This document shows, piece by piece, positions 36,661-46,029 of a DNA stretch of 64,000 nt. Source of the stretch: DAIOEK01 sp963721445. GTDB lineage: Bacteria; Chloroflexota; Anaerolineae; Anaerolineales; Anaerolineaceae. The notes below the pieces were generated by a model. It saw nothing but the letters and a program-made list of their open reading frames with translations, was not told the DNA's origin and ran no database searches. Each line of letters begins with the position of its first letter. Position 1 is the stretch's first letter. The translations under genes and the position numbers were made by a program. The stretch spans positions 60,176 to 124,175 of the forward strand of contig CAVRIZ010000003.1 in the NCBI GenBank assembly GCA_963721445.1. The letters run 5' to 3'.

Positions 36661-38331
36661 CTAACCCTCTTTGAAGGCAACGAAACGGCCCCACATGGAT
36701 TCTGCTTCCATCGCTTTTTGTACGAAGCAACCAATGTAATAGCGTCCGCTGGGTGTACTAGCTAATTGGCCGCCCAGATTTTCCGCGTGGACAATCCGTT
36801 TCGGGAAGAGATTGAGGTGCATATCCTGGTAATACTGATCCAGTGGATACATTTCGTCCCAATCCTTACCGAAGTCCTTCTTTAACTTGGCATTGGCTTC
36901 TTCAAACGTCTTGGGGTGCCAGATACGTTGAATCGTGTTCATCGGGTGGTCGGCGGCAACACAGTCTACGCCAATCCATTTGATCTTCATTTTGGCAGCC
37001 CACTCAGCGAAATCGGGGGATGGACCCGGATGTTTGATCATATACCGGAATTCATCAGAATCCTCGCTGATCCAGCCGAATTTATACCAACCGGTCTTGA
37101 TGATGAGAATATCGCCTTCTTTGATATCAACGACTTTTTCGATCATTTCGGGAGTGTATACACTGGAATTGCTAACCAAACCGGAAATATCTGCGATGAC
37201 ACCAGGTCCAACCCATTCTTCCAGGGGAACCTGTCCGATGGTGCGACCGGCGGGATAGAAGTGTTTCTCACCGTCCATGTGGGTGGCCAGGTGAATGGAG
37301 GCATTACAAATGGATCCGTTGCGACCCATGCCGAAAAACTGTCCACCGACGCGTTTTGTGTATTTAACTGAGAGAGGTTCGTAATTCGCCCACTGAGGTG
37401 ATTGAACACTGAAAGGTACTGTCAGGTCGAGCATACTGCTGGCATGCATCTCTTTGAGGAAATCTTCTTCTTTCATGCCATCGGGAGCAGTCCAGGCGAC
37501 TACGCGGGCCCAGGCAGCTTCGACTTCCATGAAGGGGATCGGCTGAACAGAAACCCAGGCGCGTTTATTCTTGAGTTTTTCGATGTCACCAACGATGGCT
37601 TCCACGAACATCAACCCGGATTTTGGCAGGGTGATGTGGGTCATGGTGTAGTACTCATCTTGCGGGAACATCTCATCCCATTTCTTGCCATACTTCTTGA
37701 CTAGTTTTTCTTCTGCTTTCTTGAAGTAGTTCTCAAAGAAGCGGCGAATGGGGGTATTCATTGGGTGTTCGGCGCAGCCGCAGTCCACACCAACCAGCTT
37801 GAATTTCATATCCAGACACCACTGGAAGAATTCTGGTGAAGGACCTGGATGGCGGACATAGAAACCAAATTCCTTGGATTCAACGCCACCCTGGGCAGTG
37901 GGATTAAAGGTATCGGGCTGGTCATAAGAGTAGCGATGGTATCCGGTGTTGATGATGAGGATGTCACCTTTTTTCACGGTGGCTTTCTTCATGATCATCT
38001 CGGGAGTATACAGGCCGTAATCTTCCACTACATCTGAGATATCGACGATGACTGCTTCACCAGTCAGGTCTGTCAGCGGGATCTCATTGATGGCACGCAT
38101 ACCAGAATGGAAGGCGCGCGGACCAACCAGGTGGGTACCGACGGTATTACTCCAATTGAGGATCTGGCCATTTGCGCCTGCTCCACCACCATAAGCGCCT
38201 GTCAGACGTTTGAAGAAGTGGACCTCAAGGCTTTTTTCCATCGGCCACGGTGGAGTAAAAATACTGCAACCCTGGGTAAGATCGTACATCTTGGCATTGC
38301 TCATCATCTTGATAAAGCTTTCACGATCCAT
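36661..38331 (-). CDS. Tandem two-domain cyclase-family hydrolase
   Basis: 556 residues, about twice the normal length of a PF04199 cyclase (kynurenine formamidase/isatin hydrolase group). Both halves share the same order: YDLTQG or LDLTVP start, IVDIS or IADIS, GDILIINTG or GDILIIKTG, HPGPSP and the GVDC ... HPMNT block. The second half has an intact metal site HLATHMDGEKH near residue 346-356. The first half reads NTVGTHLVGPRAFH, without the Asp and the spacing. So one active and one degenerate domain seem to be joined. Family members hydrolyse amide or lactam bonds of N-heterocycle products, which fits the neighbouring hydroxylase and FdrA/DUF1116 genes. Confidence 0.85.
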   Translation of the reverse strand: MDRESFIKMMSNAKMYDLTQGCSIFTPPWPMEKSLEVHFFKRLTGAYGGGAGANGQILNWSNTVGTHLVGPRAFHSGMRAINEIPLTDLTGEAVIVDISDVVEDYGLYTPEMIMKKATVKKGDILIINTGYHRYSYDQPDTFNPTAQGGVESKEFGFYVRHPGPSPEFFQWCLDMKFKLVGVDCGCAEHPMNTPIRRFFENYFKKAEEKLVKKYGKKWDEMFPQDEYYTMTHITLPKSGLMFVEAIVGDIEKLKNKRAWVSVQPIPFMEVEAAWARVVAWTAPDGMKEEDFLKEMHASSMLDLTVPFSVQSPQWANYEPLSVKYTKRVGGQFFGMGRNGSICNASIHLATHMDGEKHFYPAGRTIGQVPLEEWVGPGVIADISGLVSNSSVYTPEMIEKVVDIKEGDILIIKTGWYKFGWISEDSDEFRYMIKHPGPSPDFAEWAAKMKIKWIGVDCVAADHPMNTIQRIWHPKTFEEANAKLKKDFGKDWDEMYPLDQYYQDMHLNLFPKRIVHAENLGGQLASTPSGRYYIGCFVQKAMEAESMWGRFVAFKEG

Positions 38332-38368
38332 AATATCCTCCTGATCTAAATAAGAGCTCGTACTTCTT

Positions 38369-39619
38369 TTAGTTGAATCCGTATTTGTCTGCGAACGCGA
38401 CCAAAGCGTCTTCGAAGCATTTCATCGGCGCGGAAACTACTCCAGCGCCAACCTGACCTACTCCCGGATCTTTGTGCGCAACACCGGTATTGACCCGCGG
38501 AGCAATTCCTTTTTCAACCACTTTCCGGATATCGACGCCGGTTGGAGTACCCCGGAAATCAAGGTAAGGAATTGTTAAAGCTTTGTGTTCGGCATAGGTT
38601 ATTTCGTACATGTCGTGGGTGGTTGTAATGGCATCTTTGGCAGAGCCACCAATGAAAGTGACCAATGCTGGTGCAGCTGCCATAGCGAAACCACCGAAAC
38701 CAGCGGTTTCAGTGATCACACTGTCTCCGATATCGGGATTGGCATCTTTCTCGGTAAAGCCGGGGAAATAGAGTGCCTTCACTACCGGAGCTGGAGCGGT
38801 AAACCACTGATCGCCCATTCCGCTGACTCGAATTCCAAAATCGGTTCCATTCCTGGCCATAGTAGTGACGATGGTGCTGCCTTCGATACCCGCGCCTGCA
38901 TCGCACATGGTTTTGGCAGCTGCCATGACCGGGTTGAGGATGCTCAGTGCATTGTCACCGAGGAATTTAATAATGTCATAAGCTTGCTGGCGATCATCAC
39001 AGACCTTGGCAATCGCTGGAGCGAGTTCTTTTGTGAATAAAACGGAGCAGGCATCCAGCCGATTGTGTCCATCATCACCCATGTGAAGGGCTTTGGAAAG
39101 CAATGCACGGATATCTATTCCACCAACTTCTTTGATCGCTTTATCCAACACAGGGCCCATGTTGTCATTCATAAAGCGCAGTTTATCCAGCACATCCTGG
39201 CTGTAAGCGCCCATACGCAAGACTTTGCCACGACCTTCATTCAAACCGGAATAGGCTTTGTTACCATGGGTTTTGTTTTCCACTTCATAAACCATAAAGG
39301 AGGGCGCAATCAATCCAGCCATTGGTCCTGCTGAAGCGTAATGATGACAGGGAGCATAATCGATCTTACCGGACGCAGCAAGTGCCTTTGCTTCGTCCAC
39401 GTTCTTAGCCAATCCTTCATACATCAGACAACCCCAGATCGCGCCTAATACCGGACCTGCCATGCGATCATAGGTAATGGGCGGACCCGCGTGAATGAGA
39501 AGATTGGGTTTCATACCAGGTATTAAATCAATCGCGCGGCCCACACCAGTAAGCACAGGACGAGCGTCCATCATCCGTTCGACAGTCTCTTTGTTCGCTT
39601 TTTCGATATCTAAGAACAT
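38369..39619 (-). CDS. DUF1116 protein, AllG/YlbE-like
   Basis: 416 residues. The start MFLDIEKANKETVERM, GPPITYDRMAGPVLGA and the HHYASAGPMAGL motif are those of DUF1116 proteins. In E. coli the relative YlbE (AllG) is one of three subunits of oxamate carbamoyltransferase, with FdrA (AllF) and YlbF (AllH), in allantoin breakdown. FdrA is directly upstream here, 13 bases away. No AllH/DUF2877 gene and no carbamate kinase are in the window, so the set may be elsewhere or differ in mechanism. Confidence 0.88.
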   Translation of the reverse strand: MFLDIEKANKETVERMMDARPVLTGVGRAIDLIPGMKPNLLIHAGPPITYDRMAGPVLGAIWGCLMYEGLAKNVDEAKALAASGKIDYAPCHHYASAGPMAGLIAPSFMVYEVENKTHGNKAYSGLNEGRGKVLRMGAYSQDVLDKLRFMNDNMGPVLDKAIKEVGGIDIRALLSKALHMGDDGHNRLDACSVLFTKELAPAIAKVCDDRQQAYDIIKFLGDNALSILNPVMAAAKTMCDAGAGIEGSTIVTTMARNGTDFGIRVSGMGDQWFTAPAPVVKALYFPGFTEKDANPDIGDSVITETAGFGGFAMAAAPALVTFIGGSAKDAITTTHDMYEITYAEHKALTIPYLDFRGTPTGVDIRKVVEKGIAPRVNTGVAHKDPGVGQVGAGVVSAPMKCFEDALVAFADKYGFN

Positions 39620-39631
39620 GTTTTCCTCCTG

Positions 39632-41458
39632 TTATTTCTTCAGGCTCGCCTGATGGCGCTTGATGTTGGCAAGAATGCGCATCAATTTTTCGTTTCCACC
39701 CGCTGGTGGTTTCCAATCCACCTGAATAGTGGGGACACCTTGTTTGACCAAGTCCTTCGCGAATGAGTCCAGTCCAATATTGATCGCTTCCAGGTCTTTA
39801 CGTAGTACATCCAGGTCGGCTGGATTGAATTTGGATTCAGGCACCGGATTGGCTACGATCGCAGGTTTAGCTACTTTTGGCTGTTTGGAGGCTGGAATCA
39901 CATCCGGGTTCAAAGCACGTAAGAATGCTCCGGCATAGCGAACCATCTCTTCGTTGGAAGTACTTACCCAGGCTCCACCAGCTTTCATCTGGGCGATTTG
40001 GTTTCGTAAACCCTGAGGATCGTCATCTGTACCGGTAACAACCGCTACCACTTCCAGGTGTCGACCCGCTTTGTGAGCGGTCTCGATCGCATTCTTCACC
40101 GCGGGACCAATCTCACCGGCAGGATCTATATGTGAACCGTATCCAATGACTACGTCCAGCATGATGACGGCAACTTCTGGATCATTCGCTTCTTCTTCAA
40201 GTCGACGGATTCGCAGCTCGTTATCCATCATCGGGTGTAGCCGACCGACGGTAAATTCATCTTCCCCGAGGTCAACAATGGTATGTTCCTGGCTGACAAG
40301 TGAATTCGGGATTTTGTTTTCTTTCCGAAGAGGCGCATTCGCCCAGACTTTAGGAAGATAATCTTCCAGAATATATTGAGCTTCGTAAGCGAGCGTTCCG
40401 CCCGAAAAGAGGCCGCGCAGGTATTTTTGTGGTTTCGCGAATTTACTGATATCCACTTTAAATTCAGCGGCAGCCGCTTTATGTGACAATTCAATTGCCA
40501 GTTTTCCGGTGGAATCATTGACCAGGGCAACAGCCATTTCCGCTGCAGCATCCAGACTGCCGGCGAAATAGAGGTTCCCTTCCTGCATTTTCTCCGGGGT
40601 TCGTCCGATGAAGCAAACAACGACCGGTTTCTTGGCTGTCTTTGCCTGTTTCAATACTTTTTCAGCCACCATTGGAGCCGGGGGTTTGGATACCAGAACT
40701 ATCACTTTGGTCTCATCGTCTCGATTCAGGATGTCAATCCCCTGGCTAAAAGTCTGTGAGCCAACTTTTTCAGAAAGATCGCGCCCGCCTGTACCAATGC
40801 CATAGGTCATTCCGCTGCCTAATTGGGCGATGCGGGATGAAACTTGCTGCAAACCGGTTCCTGCTGCTGCGACTACACCAATCGGACCAAGACGCACTTT
40901 GTTGGCGAAGCCCAGACCCATCCCTCGTATAATAGCAGTACCACAGTCAGGACCCATCACGAGCAGCCCTTTTTCGGCCGATTTCTTCTTCAATTCAATC
41001 TCAGCTTCCACTGAAACATTATCGCTGAAAAGGAAGACATGTTTCCCAAGATCAAGCGCGTCATGCGCAACCAAATCCGCATATCGTCCGGCGACGGAGA
41101 TGAGCGTCCAACTGGCTCCCGGGAGATTTTCCACAGCAGTATCAATGCTTTTCGGCAGGGATTGCGCGTCAGATGCGGTTTTCTTGTTTTTAAGCATCTC
41201 TTCCACCTGCGCCAGAGCTGCCAACGCCGCTTTTTCAGATTCCGCTCTAACCACAGCCACCAGGTCGTCAGGCTTCGCGGCTTCCACTTCCGGTGAAACG
41301 AGTTGAATATGAGCTAGTAATTCTTTATTGGAATCGGTTCCCATGATCACGCCCGCGTCTTCGACACCGGGTAGATCAGAGAGATTACGCTGTAACTGCA
41401 TCAGAAACGCAGAGTCGTAATACACACCAGTACGAATTTCAGCCTTAATTACAGCCAT
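39632..41458 (-). CDS. fdrA: FdrA-family protein, AllF-like
   Basis: 608 residues from ATG 41458, chosen because AGGAGG lies 5 bases upstream and because FdrA proteins begin just before the RxxxYxDS motif seen here as RTGVYYDSAFLMQL. Succinyl-CoA-synthetase-like folds follow, with VMGPDCGTAII and GLFSGGTLAYEA, and a VAVVTGTDDDPQGL segment near the C-terminus. It belongs to the acyl-CoA-synthetase-like superfamily but acts as a carbamoyltransferase component in E. coli (AllF). First of the minus-strand run FdrA, DUF1116, cyclase, hydroxylase, CoxG, small membrane protein, permease. Confidence 0.9.
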   Translation of the reverse strand: MAVIKAEIRTGVYYDSAFLMQLQRNLSDLPGVEDAGVIMGTDSNKELLAHIQLVSPEVEAAKPDDLVAVVRAESEKAALAALAQVEEMLKNKKTASDAQSLPKSIDTAVENLPGASWTLISVAGRYADLVAHDALDLGKHVFLFSDNVSVEAEIELKKKSAEKGLLVMGPDCGTAIIRGMGLGFANKVRLGPIGVVAAAGTGLQQVSSRIAQLGSGMTYGIGTGGRDLSEKVGSQTFSQGIDILNRDDETKVIVLVSKPPAPMVAEKVLKQAKTAKKPVVVCFIGRTPEKMQEGNLYFAGSLDAAAEMAVALVNDSTGKLAIELSHKAAAAEFKVDISKFAKPQKYLRGLFSGGTLAYEAQYILEDYLPKVWANAPLRKENKIPNSLVSQEHTIVDLGEDEFTVGRLHPMMDNELRIRRLEEEANDPEVAVIMLDVVIGYGSHIDPAGEIGPAVKNAIETAHKAGRHLEVVAVVTGTDDDPQGLRNQIAQMKAGGAWVSTSNEEMVRYAGAFLRALNPDVIPASKQPKVAKPAIVANPVPESKFNPADLDVLRKDLEAINIGLDSFAKDLVKQGVPTIQVDWKPPAGGNEKLMRILANIKRHQASLKK

Positions 41459-41952
41459 GCAAACCTCCTGGAGATTGGGGTCTTGATAAACCAAGACCGA
41501 ATATATGTAATATGTTAAAAACCTGCCGGTAGCATGATGCCTATCGACAGGTTGAAATAACCTCAAGATTATGTTGAATGAAGAGCTTGATAAAAGCTTT
41601 TTGTAAATCGAGCATTACGACTACTTTTTATCCTCATGATCAGATTCGAAATGACCAGGATGTAAAACTGACAGAAATATGTAAGGATTCTGAAAAACTG
41701 CCAGGGTGAGGTCAAAAATCAGTATAGCAAAGGAAAAATGAAAAATCAATCTGACATATGTTGAACTAATATCACATTAATTTTGTCTTTTGTCATACAA
41801 GAGGGTGGAATTAGTAGTGATATTCAATGGATGCTGCATCCAACCAATTACTTGACACAACATACCCACCTTCTTACAATGATTATGCGATTCAGGGGAC
41901 ACAGATCTCTTCCCGGCTTTTATTATTACCTAGTCCAAGAAGGAGTAAAACA
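41459..41952. other. Divergent intergenic region, fdrA and GNAT gene
   Basis: About 490 bases, AT-rich. It should hold the promoter of the long minus-strand catabolic run and that of the GNAT-like gene. I see no repeat or RNA. A frame upstream of the GNAT start (from 41827) is in phase but lacks a ribosome site. Confidence 0.45.
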
Positions 41953-42678
41953 ATGAGACTTGAACCACCCGAGCGAGTATCTGAAGAACAATTAACGATC
42001 GATGTGAGAGAGATCGAACCATTGCTCCAGGCTCCCCCTATGGATATGAAACCCTGGCCGGAGGCGATGATCACCCTCAAGGACGGTCGGATATTATTTA
42101 TTCGTGAAATGAAAACAGATGACGTAGCACCTCTCCTCAGTTATATGATGAAAGTCATGGAAGTGGAGAAAGATTTTTATGATATTGTCGGAGCACGTGT
42201 TTACGCTGAAATTCTCGGCCAATATCGTTCGCGCTTGAAAGACCCCTTCACTTTGATCGGTACCATCGATGGTCAACTGGCTGGTTTCGCCAATGGTCGC
42301 ATGATGAATGAAGATATCGGTATCAGCCTGCACACTATGACTTTTGCCCGCCGCGGTCGAATCGGGTGGGCAATGTATTATGCCAAGACCTATCATGCGT
42401 TGGAGATTCTCGGCGCGAACGAATGGTGGTCAACATTCGAAAGCTATAACGGCTGGCGAATGGCCGGTCTTGAAATGGCTCAACCTTGTTACCCCTGGCC
42501 AGAATATCAGCATGAACTGGGGGGCGCTCGGGTGTACTATGTCACGAAGAAATTCTGGGATACCAGTGTGAAGAACTTTGCAAAGCAGATGATTGGTGCC
42601 GACCTGGTTTTCGATGTTCCGGAAGCAGTAAAGAAAGCCAACGCGAACTTCCGCGTTCCAACCGAATTAGTTCTGTAA
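41953..42678 (+). CDS. GNAT-like acyltransferase domain protein
   Basis: 241 residues from ATG 41953, with AAGGAG 8 bases upstream. Residues 45-200 show an acetyltransferase-like pattern: VDVREIEP-type start region, FIREMKTDDVAPLLSYM, then FTLIGTIDGQLAGFANGRM as the central strand pair, and a helix ending in the GWRMAGLEMAQP region. The acetyl-CoA loop is not the canonical RxxGxG/A, so catalytic activity is uncertain. It faces away from fdrA across a shared promoter region, so it may belong to the same regulon. Confidence 0.6.
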   Translation: MRLEPPERVSEEQLTIDVREIEPLLQAPPMDMKPWPEAMITLKDGRILFIREMKTDDVAPLLSYMMKVMEVEKDFYDIVGARVYAEILGQYRSRLKDPFTLIGTIDGQLAGFANGRMMNEDIGISLHTMTFARRGRIGWAMYYAKTYHALEILGANEWWSTFESYNGWRMAGLEMAQPCYPWPEYQHELGGARVYYVTKKFWDTSVKNFAKQMIGADLVFDVPEAVKKANANFRVPTELVL

Positions 42679-42696
42679 TTTTTTCCACAACAAGGG

Positions 42697-42724
42697 ACAG
42701 CCCGCTTAAAGCGGGCTGTTTTCA
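42697..42724 (+). terminator. Terminator of the GNAT-like gene
   Basis: ACAGCCCGCTT pairs with AAGCGGGCTGT around one base and is followed by TTTT on the plus strand, 19 bases after the stop. Confidence 0.88.
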
Positions 42725-42748
42725 TGCAATCATGGAATCTGATTTTTT

Positions 42749-43750
42749 CTAAACGTTTCTGGAAATGATGTATCGTGCAATCTCTTCCAGACTATCCCGA
42801 TAGATGCTTTCTGGCTGTTGTAAGAGGTAGGTGATCCCTTCGTTCACATACGATACCGCTTCCAGGTGAGCTTTTTGGGTGCCATCACTCTTCACTATCG
42901 CCTGGATCAATTCTTTTGTTTGTTTTTCATCTTCGAGGTATTTTTGGCTCAATAACGCCGTCGCATTTGGATCAGAACGATTAGTTTCCAGATAATAAAG
43001 AGCGGGTAGGGTGATCAATCCCTGGCGAAGATCGTTCCCGACCGGTTTACCCAGGGTGATCTGTTCTCCGTTAAAATCCAGAATATCATCCACTATCTGA
43101 AAAGACATGCCTATTGAGTGTCCAAATTTGGCCAATTGGGCTATTACCTCCGGACTGGCTTGACCCAATATTGCAGCAGACTTTGTACTGGTTTCGAATA
43201 AAGATGCCGTCTTGGCATAAATTCGCTTGTAATAAATTTCCCTATCTGCCAAAAATCGTTTTGAAAAAAGTTGGGTGATCTCACCGTTTACGATCACGCC
43301 CAATGTTTCGGCAAAAATCCGCATCACTTCAACGTTGTTAGTGTCTGCTGCCAGCTTTGCCGCACGCGCAAACAAAAAATCACCAGTCAGAACTGTCGCG
43401 CCTGGGGACCACTGTGAATTCAAAGTGGGTGTACCCCGCCGCAATAACGCCCCATCAATCAGATCGTCGTGGACCAGTGTTGCCGTGTGCAACATTTCGA
43501 TAGCGCCTGCTAACAGTATGCAAGCCTTTGGGTCCGCCCTCAGCATTTTTCCAACCAATAATGTGATCGCTGCCCGAATTCGTTTACCGCCGGATGTGAG
43601 GATGATATCCAACGCTTTTTGAAGGTCAGGATGGTAATCTTGTGCTTGTGACCGCATCAAACGGTCAACTTCAGCTAATTCTGTTTGGATCGGGGTATAA
43701 AATGAGGTCTGTCCCAAAGGGTTACTCCAATAAAAAAAGGGCGAATGCAT
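42749..43750 (-). CDS. Polyprenyl diphosphate synthase
   Basis: 333 residues, normal for the family. The first Asp-rich motif is LVHDDLIDGA and the second QIVDDILDFNG; GGKRIRAA is the diphosphate-binding loop. It joins isopentenyl diphosphate units into the chain of a quinone or carotenoid precursor. The start overlaps the TatD gene stop by 29 bases and has no clear ribosome site, so translation is probably coupled. Chain length cannot be told with certainty. Confidence 0.92.
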   Translation of the reverse strand: MHSPFFYWSNPLGQTSFYTPIQTELAEVDRLMRSQAQDYHPDLQKALDIILTSGGKRIRAAITLLVGKMLRADPKACILLAGAIEMLHTATLVHDDLIDGALLRRGTPTLNSQWSPGATVLTGDFLFARAAKLAADTNNVEVMRIFAETLGVIVNGEITQLFSKRFLADREIYYKRIYAKTASLFETSTKSAAILGQASPEVIAQLAKFGHSIGMSFQIVDDILDFNGEQITLGKPVGNDLRQGLITLPALYYLETNRSDPNATALLSQKYLEDEKQTKELIQAIVKSDGTQKAHLEAVSYVNEGITYLLQQPESIYRDSLEEIARYIISRNV

Positions 43751-44516
43751 TACGGCTGGTTTGTTCCAGTATGAGCTCTTCCTTACTCATCCTGATTATA
43801 GCTGTTCTCTGTCCAATTTGGGGTAGGAAGGCAGGCTCATTACGCTGTCCCCGGAATGGAACGGGTGTCAGATAAGGACTATCCGTCTCTAAAACCAATG
43901 ATTCAAGCGGGATTTCTCGAGCAATATCGATTTTGTGGTATGCGTTTTTATAGGTCACTGGTCCGGAAATGCCAACCATAAAACCGAGATCAATAAACTG
44001 CCTGGCTTCGGTCAGATTTCCCTCAAATGAATGCATCACTCCAATAGGCGTTCTTATTCCGGCTTTTCGACGCTGGTCTGACCATTCGGACAGGATGGGA
44101 GTGATCTGAATTAATGCTTCTCTGGAATGTATGATCACGGGTAGATTGAATTCATCAGCGAGATCCAATTGAGCTCGTAATCCTCTGATCTGCAACTCGA
44201 TTGGTACCTGTTTATGGTAATTGTCCAGCCCGATCTCACCAATTGCCAGCACGTTTTCATTGTGAAGGATCCGGCGGAATTCAGTCAAATCTGATTGGAA
44301 ATTGTCCTTCAGATCATTCGGATGAATACCAATGGCAGCTTTAATTACACTGAACTCTTTGGTGAGTTTGATGATTCTCAGGCAGGATGCGAGATCAATA
44401 CCGGGATTGACTATCAGGTCAACCCCGGCTGCAATTGCTCGTTTGACCACATCCTCACGATCTGCATCAAAATGGGGCAGGTCAAGATGACAGTGCGTGT
44501 CGATATAGCCAGTCAA
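43722..44516 (-). CDS. TatD-family metal-dependent hydrolase
   Basis: 264 residues. YIDTHCHLDLPHF gives the metal-binding HxH, and AIGEIGLDNY, VIIHSRE, GVMHSFEG and LETDSPYLTP the other TatD ligands. It is probably a 3'-5' exonuclease or D-aminoacyl-tRNA hydrolase-type enzyme. The start is a TTG 4 bases after the phosphohexomutase stop, so it is coupled to that gene. Confidence 0.92.
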   Translation of the reverse strand: MTGYIDTHCHLDLPHFDADREDVVKRAIAAGVDLIVNPGIDLASCLRIIKLTKEFSVIKAAIGIHPNDLKDNFQSDLTEFRRILHNENVLAIGEIGLDNYHKQVPIELQIRGLRAQLDLADEFNLPVIIHSREALIQITPILSEWSDQRRKAGIRTPIGVMHSFEGNLTEARQFIDLGFMVGISGPVTYKNAYHKIDIAREIPLESLVLETDSPYLTPVPFRGQRNEPAFLPQIGQRTAIIRMSKEELILEQTSRNAFALFLLE

Positions 44517-44519
44517 AGG

Positions 44520-45938
44520 TCAAATACCTGCGATCTTCAGACCATCCTGCAAGATGTTCTGGACTTTGTCTTTTTGGGTAGTTTCGCAGTAAACCCGGAT
44601 GATCGGCTCGGTCCCTGAGAAACGGATTAGTAGCCAACCACCGTCTTCCAATTCGAACTTGTAGCCATCGGTAGTATTCAGCTTTTTCACCCGGATACCT
44701 GCGATGTGAGTTGGTTTTGCATCAATGATCGCCTTCTCTCTCTCTGAGCGATTCCCCTTAAAGCTGGTGTCAATTCGATCGTAATAATGCGGACCAACCT
44801 TATCGAATAATGCTTGCAGAAGTTCGGATGGTTTTTTACCTGTTGTAACCATGAAATCGAGGAAGTACAGTCCCGCTAATATTCCATCCCGTTCCGGAAC
44901 ATTTCCGCGGAAAGCGTAGCCACCCGATTCCTCTCCGCCGATCATGGCGTCCACCTCGAGCATTTTGGGGGCTACATATTTGAATCCGACGCCGGTTTCA
45001 ATCACCGGTACATCGTAAATTTTGCCTAGTTTTTCCAGCATGCTGGTTGTTGATAGCGTCTTCACGATCGGACCACGCTGTTTTCGGACATCCAATAAAT
45101 AGAAGGCCAGCAAACCGTAGGCTTGAAGTTGATTAATAAAAACGCCATTCTCGTCACCAAAACCCACCCGGTCTGCGTCGCCATCGGTAATTAAGAGCAC
45201 ATTCCCTTTCTGCTCAACCGTGGTTTTCAATCCAACGTCGATATTAGGGGGGATGGGTTCCGGTCGTTTCATTTCCGGATACATTGGATTTCGGGTGTTA
45301 TGGATTTCATATACTACTGTGGCATCACCGTTCAATAAGCCACTAAACCACCCGCCGCCATTACCCCACATCGCATCCACTACCACTTTCAATCCTGCTT
45401 TTCTTATTTTTTCAATATCAACCAGGTGGTGGATATGCTCGATGTAAGCCGGGGCAGCGTCAAATAAGACGATCGCGCCATTCTTGATTCCTTCTTCCGG
45501 GGGAATTAATCGAACGTCCTCCATCCGATCGGGGATTTTCGCTTCGATAAATAACAGACCCTCCGGATCGATGGCACCACCAAATTCATTCCGAACTTTA
45601 AAACCATTATCGGTTGGTGGATTATGAGAAGCGGTGATATTGATTGCTCCAGCTGCTTTCAGATTTACCACCGAGAACGCGATCACCGGCGTTGGGGTTG
45701 CTGTGTTTGTGAGGTAAACTCGAAAACCGTTCCCGGCCAACACACTTGCAGCAGCCATCGCAAAATTCTCTGATTGGAATCGTTTATCGTAGCCGACGAC
45801 CACCCACGCACCCGATTTTCCTTTGGATTTCAGATACTCGACGAATCCTTGTGTACACCGCCTCACATTATCAAATGTGTAGTCTTCTGCGATAACACTT
45901 CTCCAGCCATCTGTACCAAATAGAATTTTCGCGGTCAT
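44520..45938 (-). CDS. Phosphoglucomutase/phosphomannomutase
   Basis: 472 residues from ATG 45938, with GGGAGG upstream; the frame extends further but has no support. FGTDGWRSVIAEDY is the N-terminal signature, TASHNPPTDNGFKV the phosphoserine loop, DGDADRVGFGDE the metal site and RFSGTEPIIR the phosphate-binding C-terminal loop. It interconverts hexose 1- and 6-phosphates for cell-wall and storage sugar synthesis. Cotranscribed with TatD and the polyprenyl synthase. Confidence 0.92.
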   Translation of the reverse strand: MTAKILFGTDGWRSVIAEDYTFDNVRRCTQGFVEYLKSKGKSGAWVVVGYDKRFQSENFAMAAASVLAGNGFRVYLTNTATPTPVIAFSVVNLKAAGAINITASHNPPTDNGFKVRNEFGGAIDPEGLLFIEAKIPDRMEDVRLIPPEEGIKNGAIVLFDAAPAYIEHIHHLVDIEKIRKAGLKVVVDAMWGNGGGWFSGLLNGDATVVYEIHNTRNPMYPEMKRPEPIPPNIDVGLKTTVEQKGNVLLITDGDADRVGFGDENGVFINQLQAYGLLAFYLLDVRKQRGPIVKTLSTTSMLEKLGKIYDVPVIETGVGFKYVAPKMLEVDAMIGGEESGGYAFRGNVPERDGILAGLYFLDFMVTTGKKPSELLQALFDKVGPHYYDRIDTSFKGNRSEREKAIIDAKPTHIAGIRVKKLNTTDGYKFELEDGGWLLIRFSGTEPIIRVYCETTQKDKVQNILQDGLKIAGI

Positions 45939-46010
45939 CTGACCTCCCTTGTACGACAAAGATATACCAATTATATCAACGGATATAATCAACGAATAAC
46001 CTTTGTAACA

Positions 46011-46029
46011 ATGCTATAATCTCAAACCT
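46011..46029 (+). promoter_or_regulatory. Extended -10, probably leaderless promoter of the desulfurase gene
   Basis: ATGCTATAAT ends at 46020, nine bases before ATG 46030, with no ribosome site between. It repeats the pattern seen before the histidine kinase gene at 25892. Confidence 0.55.
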
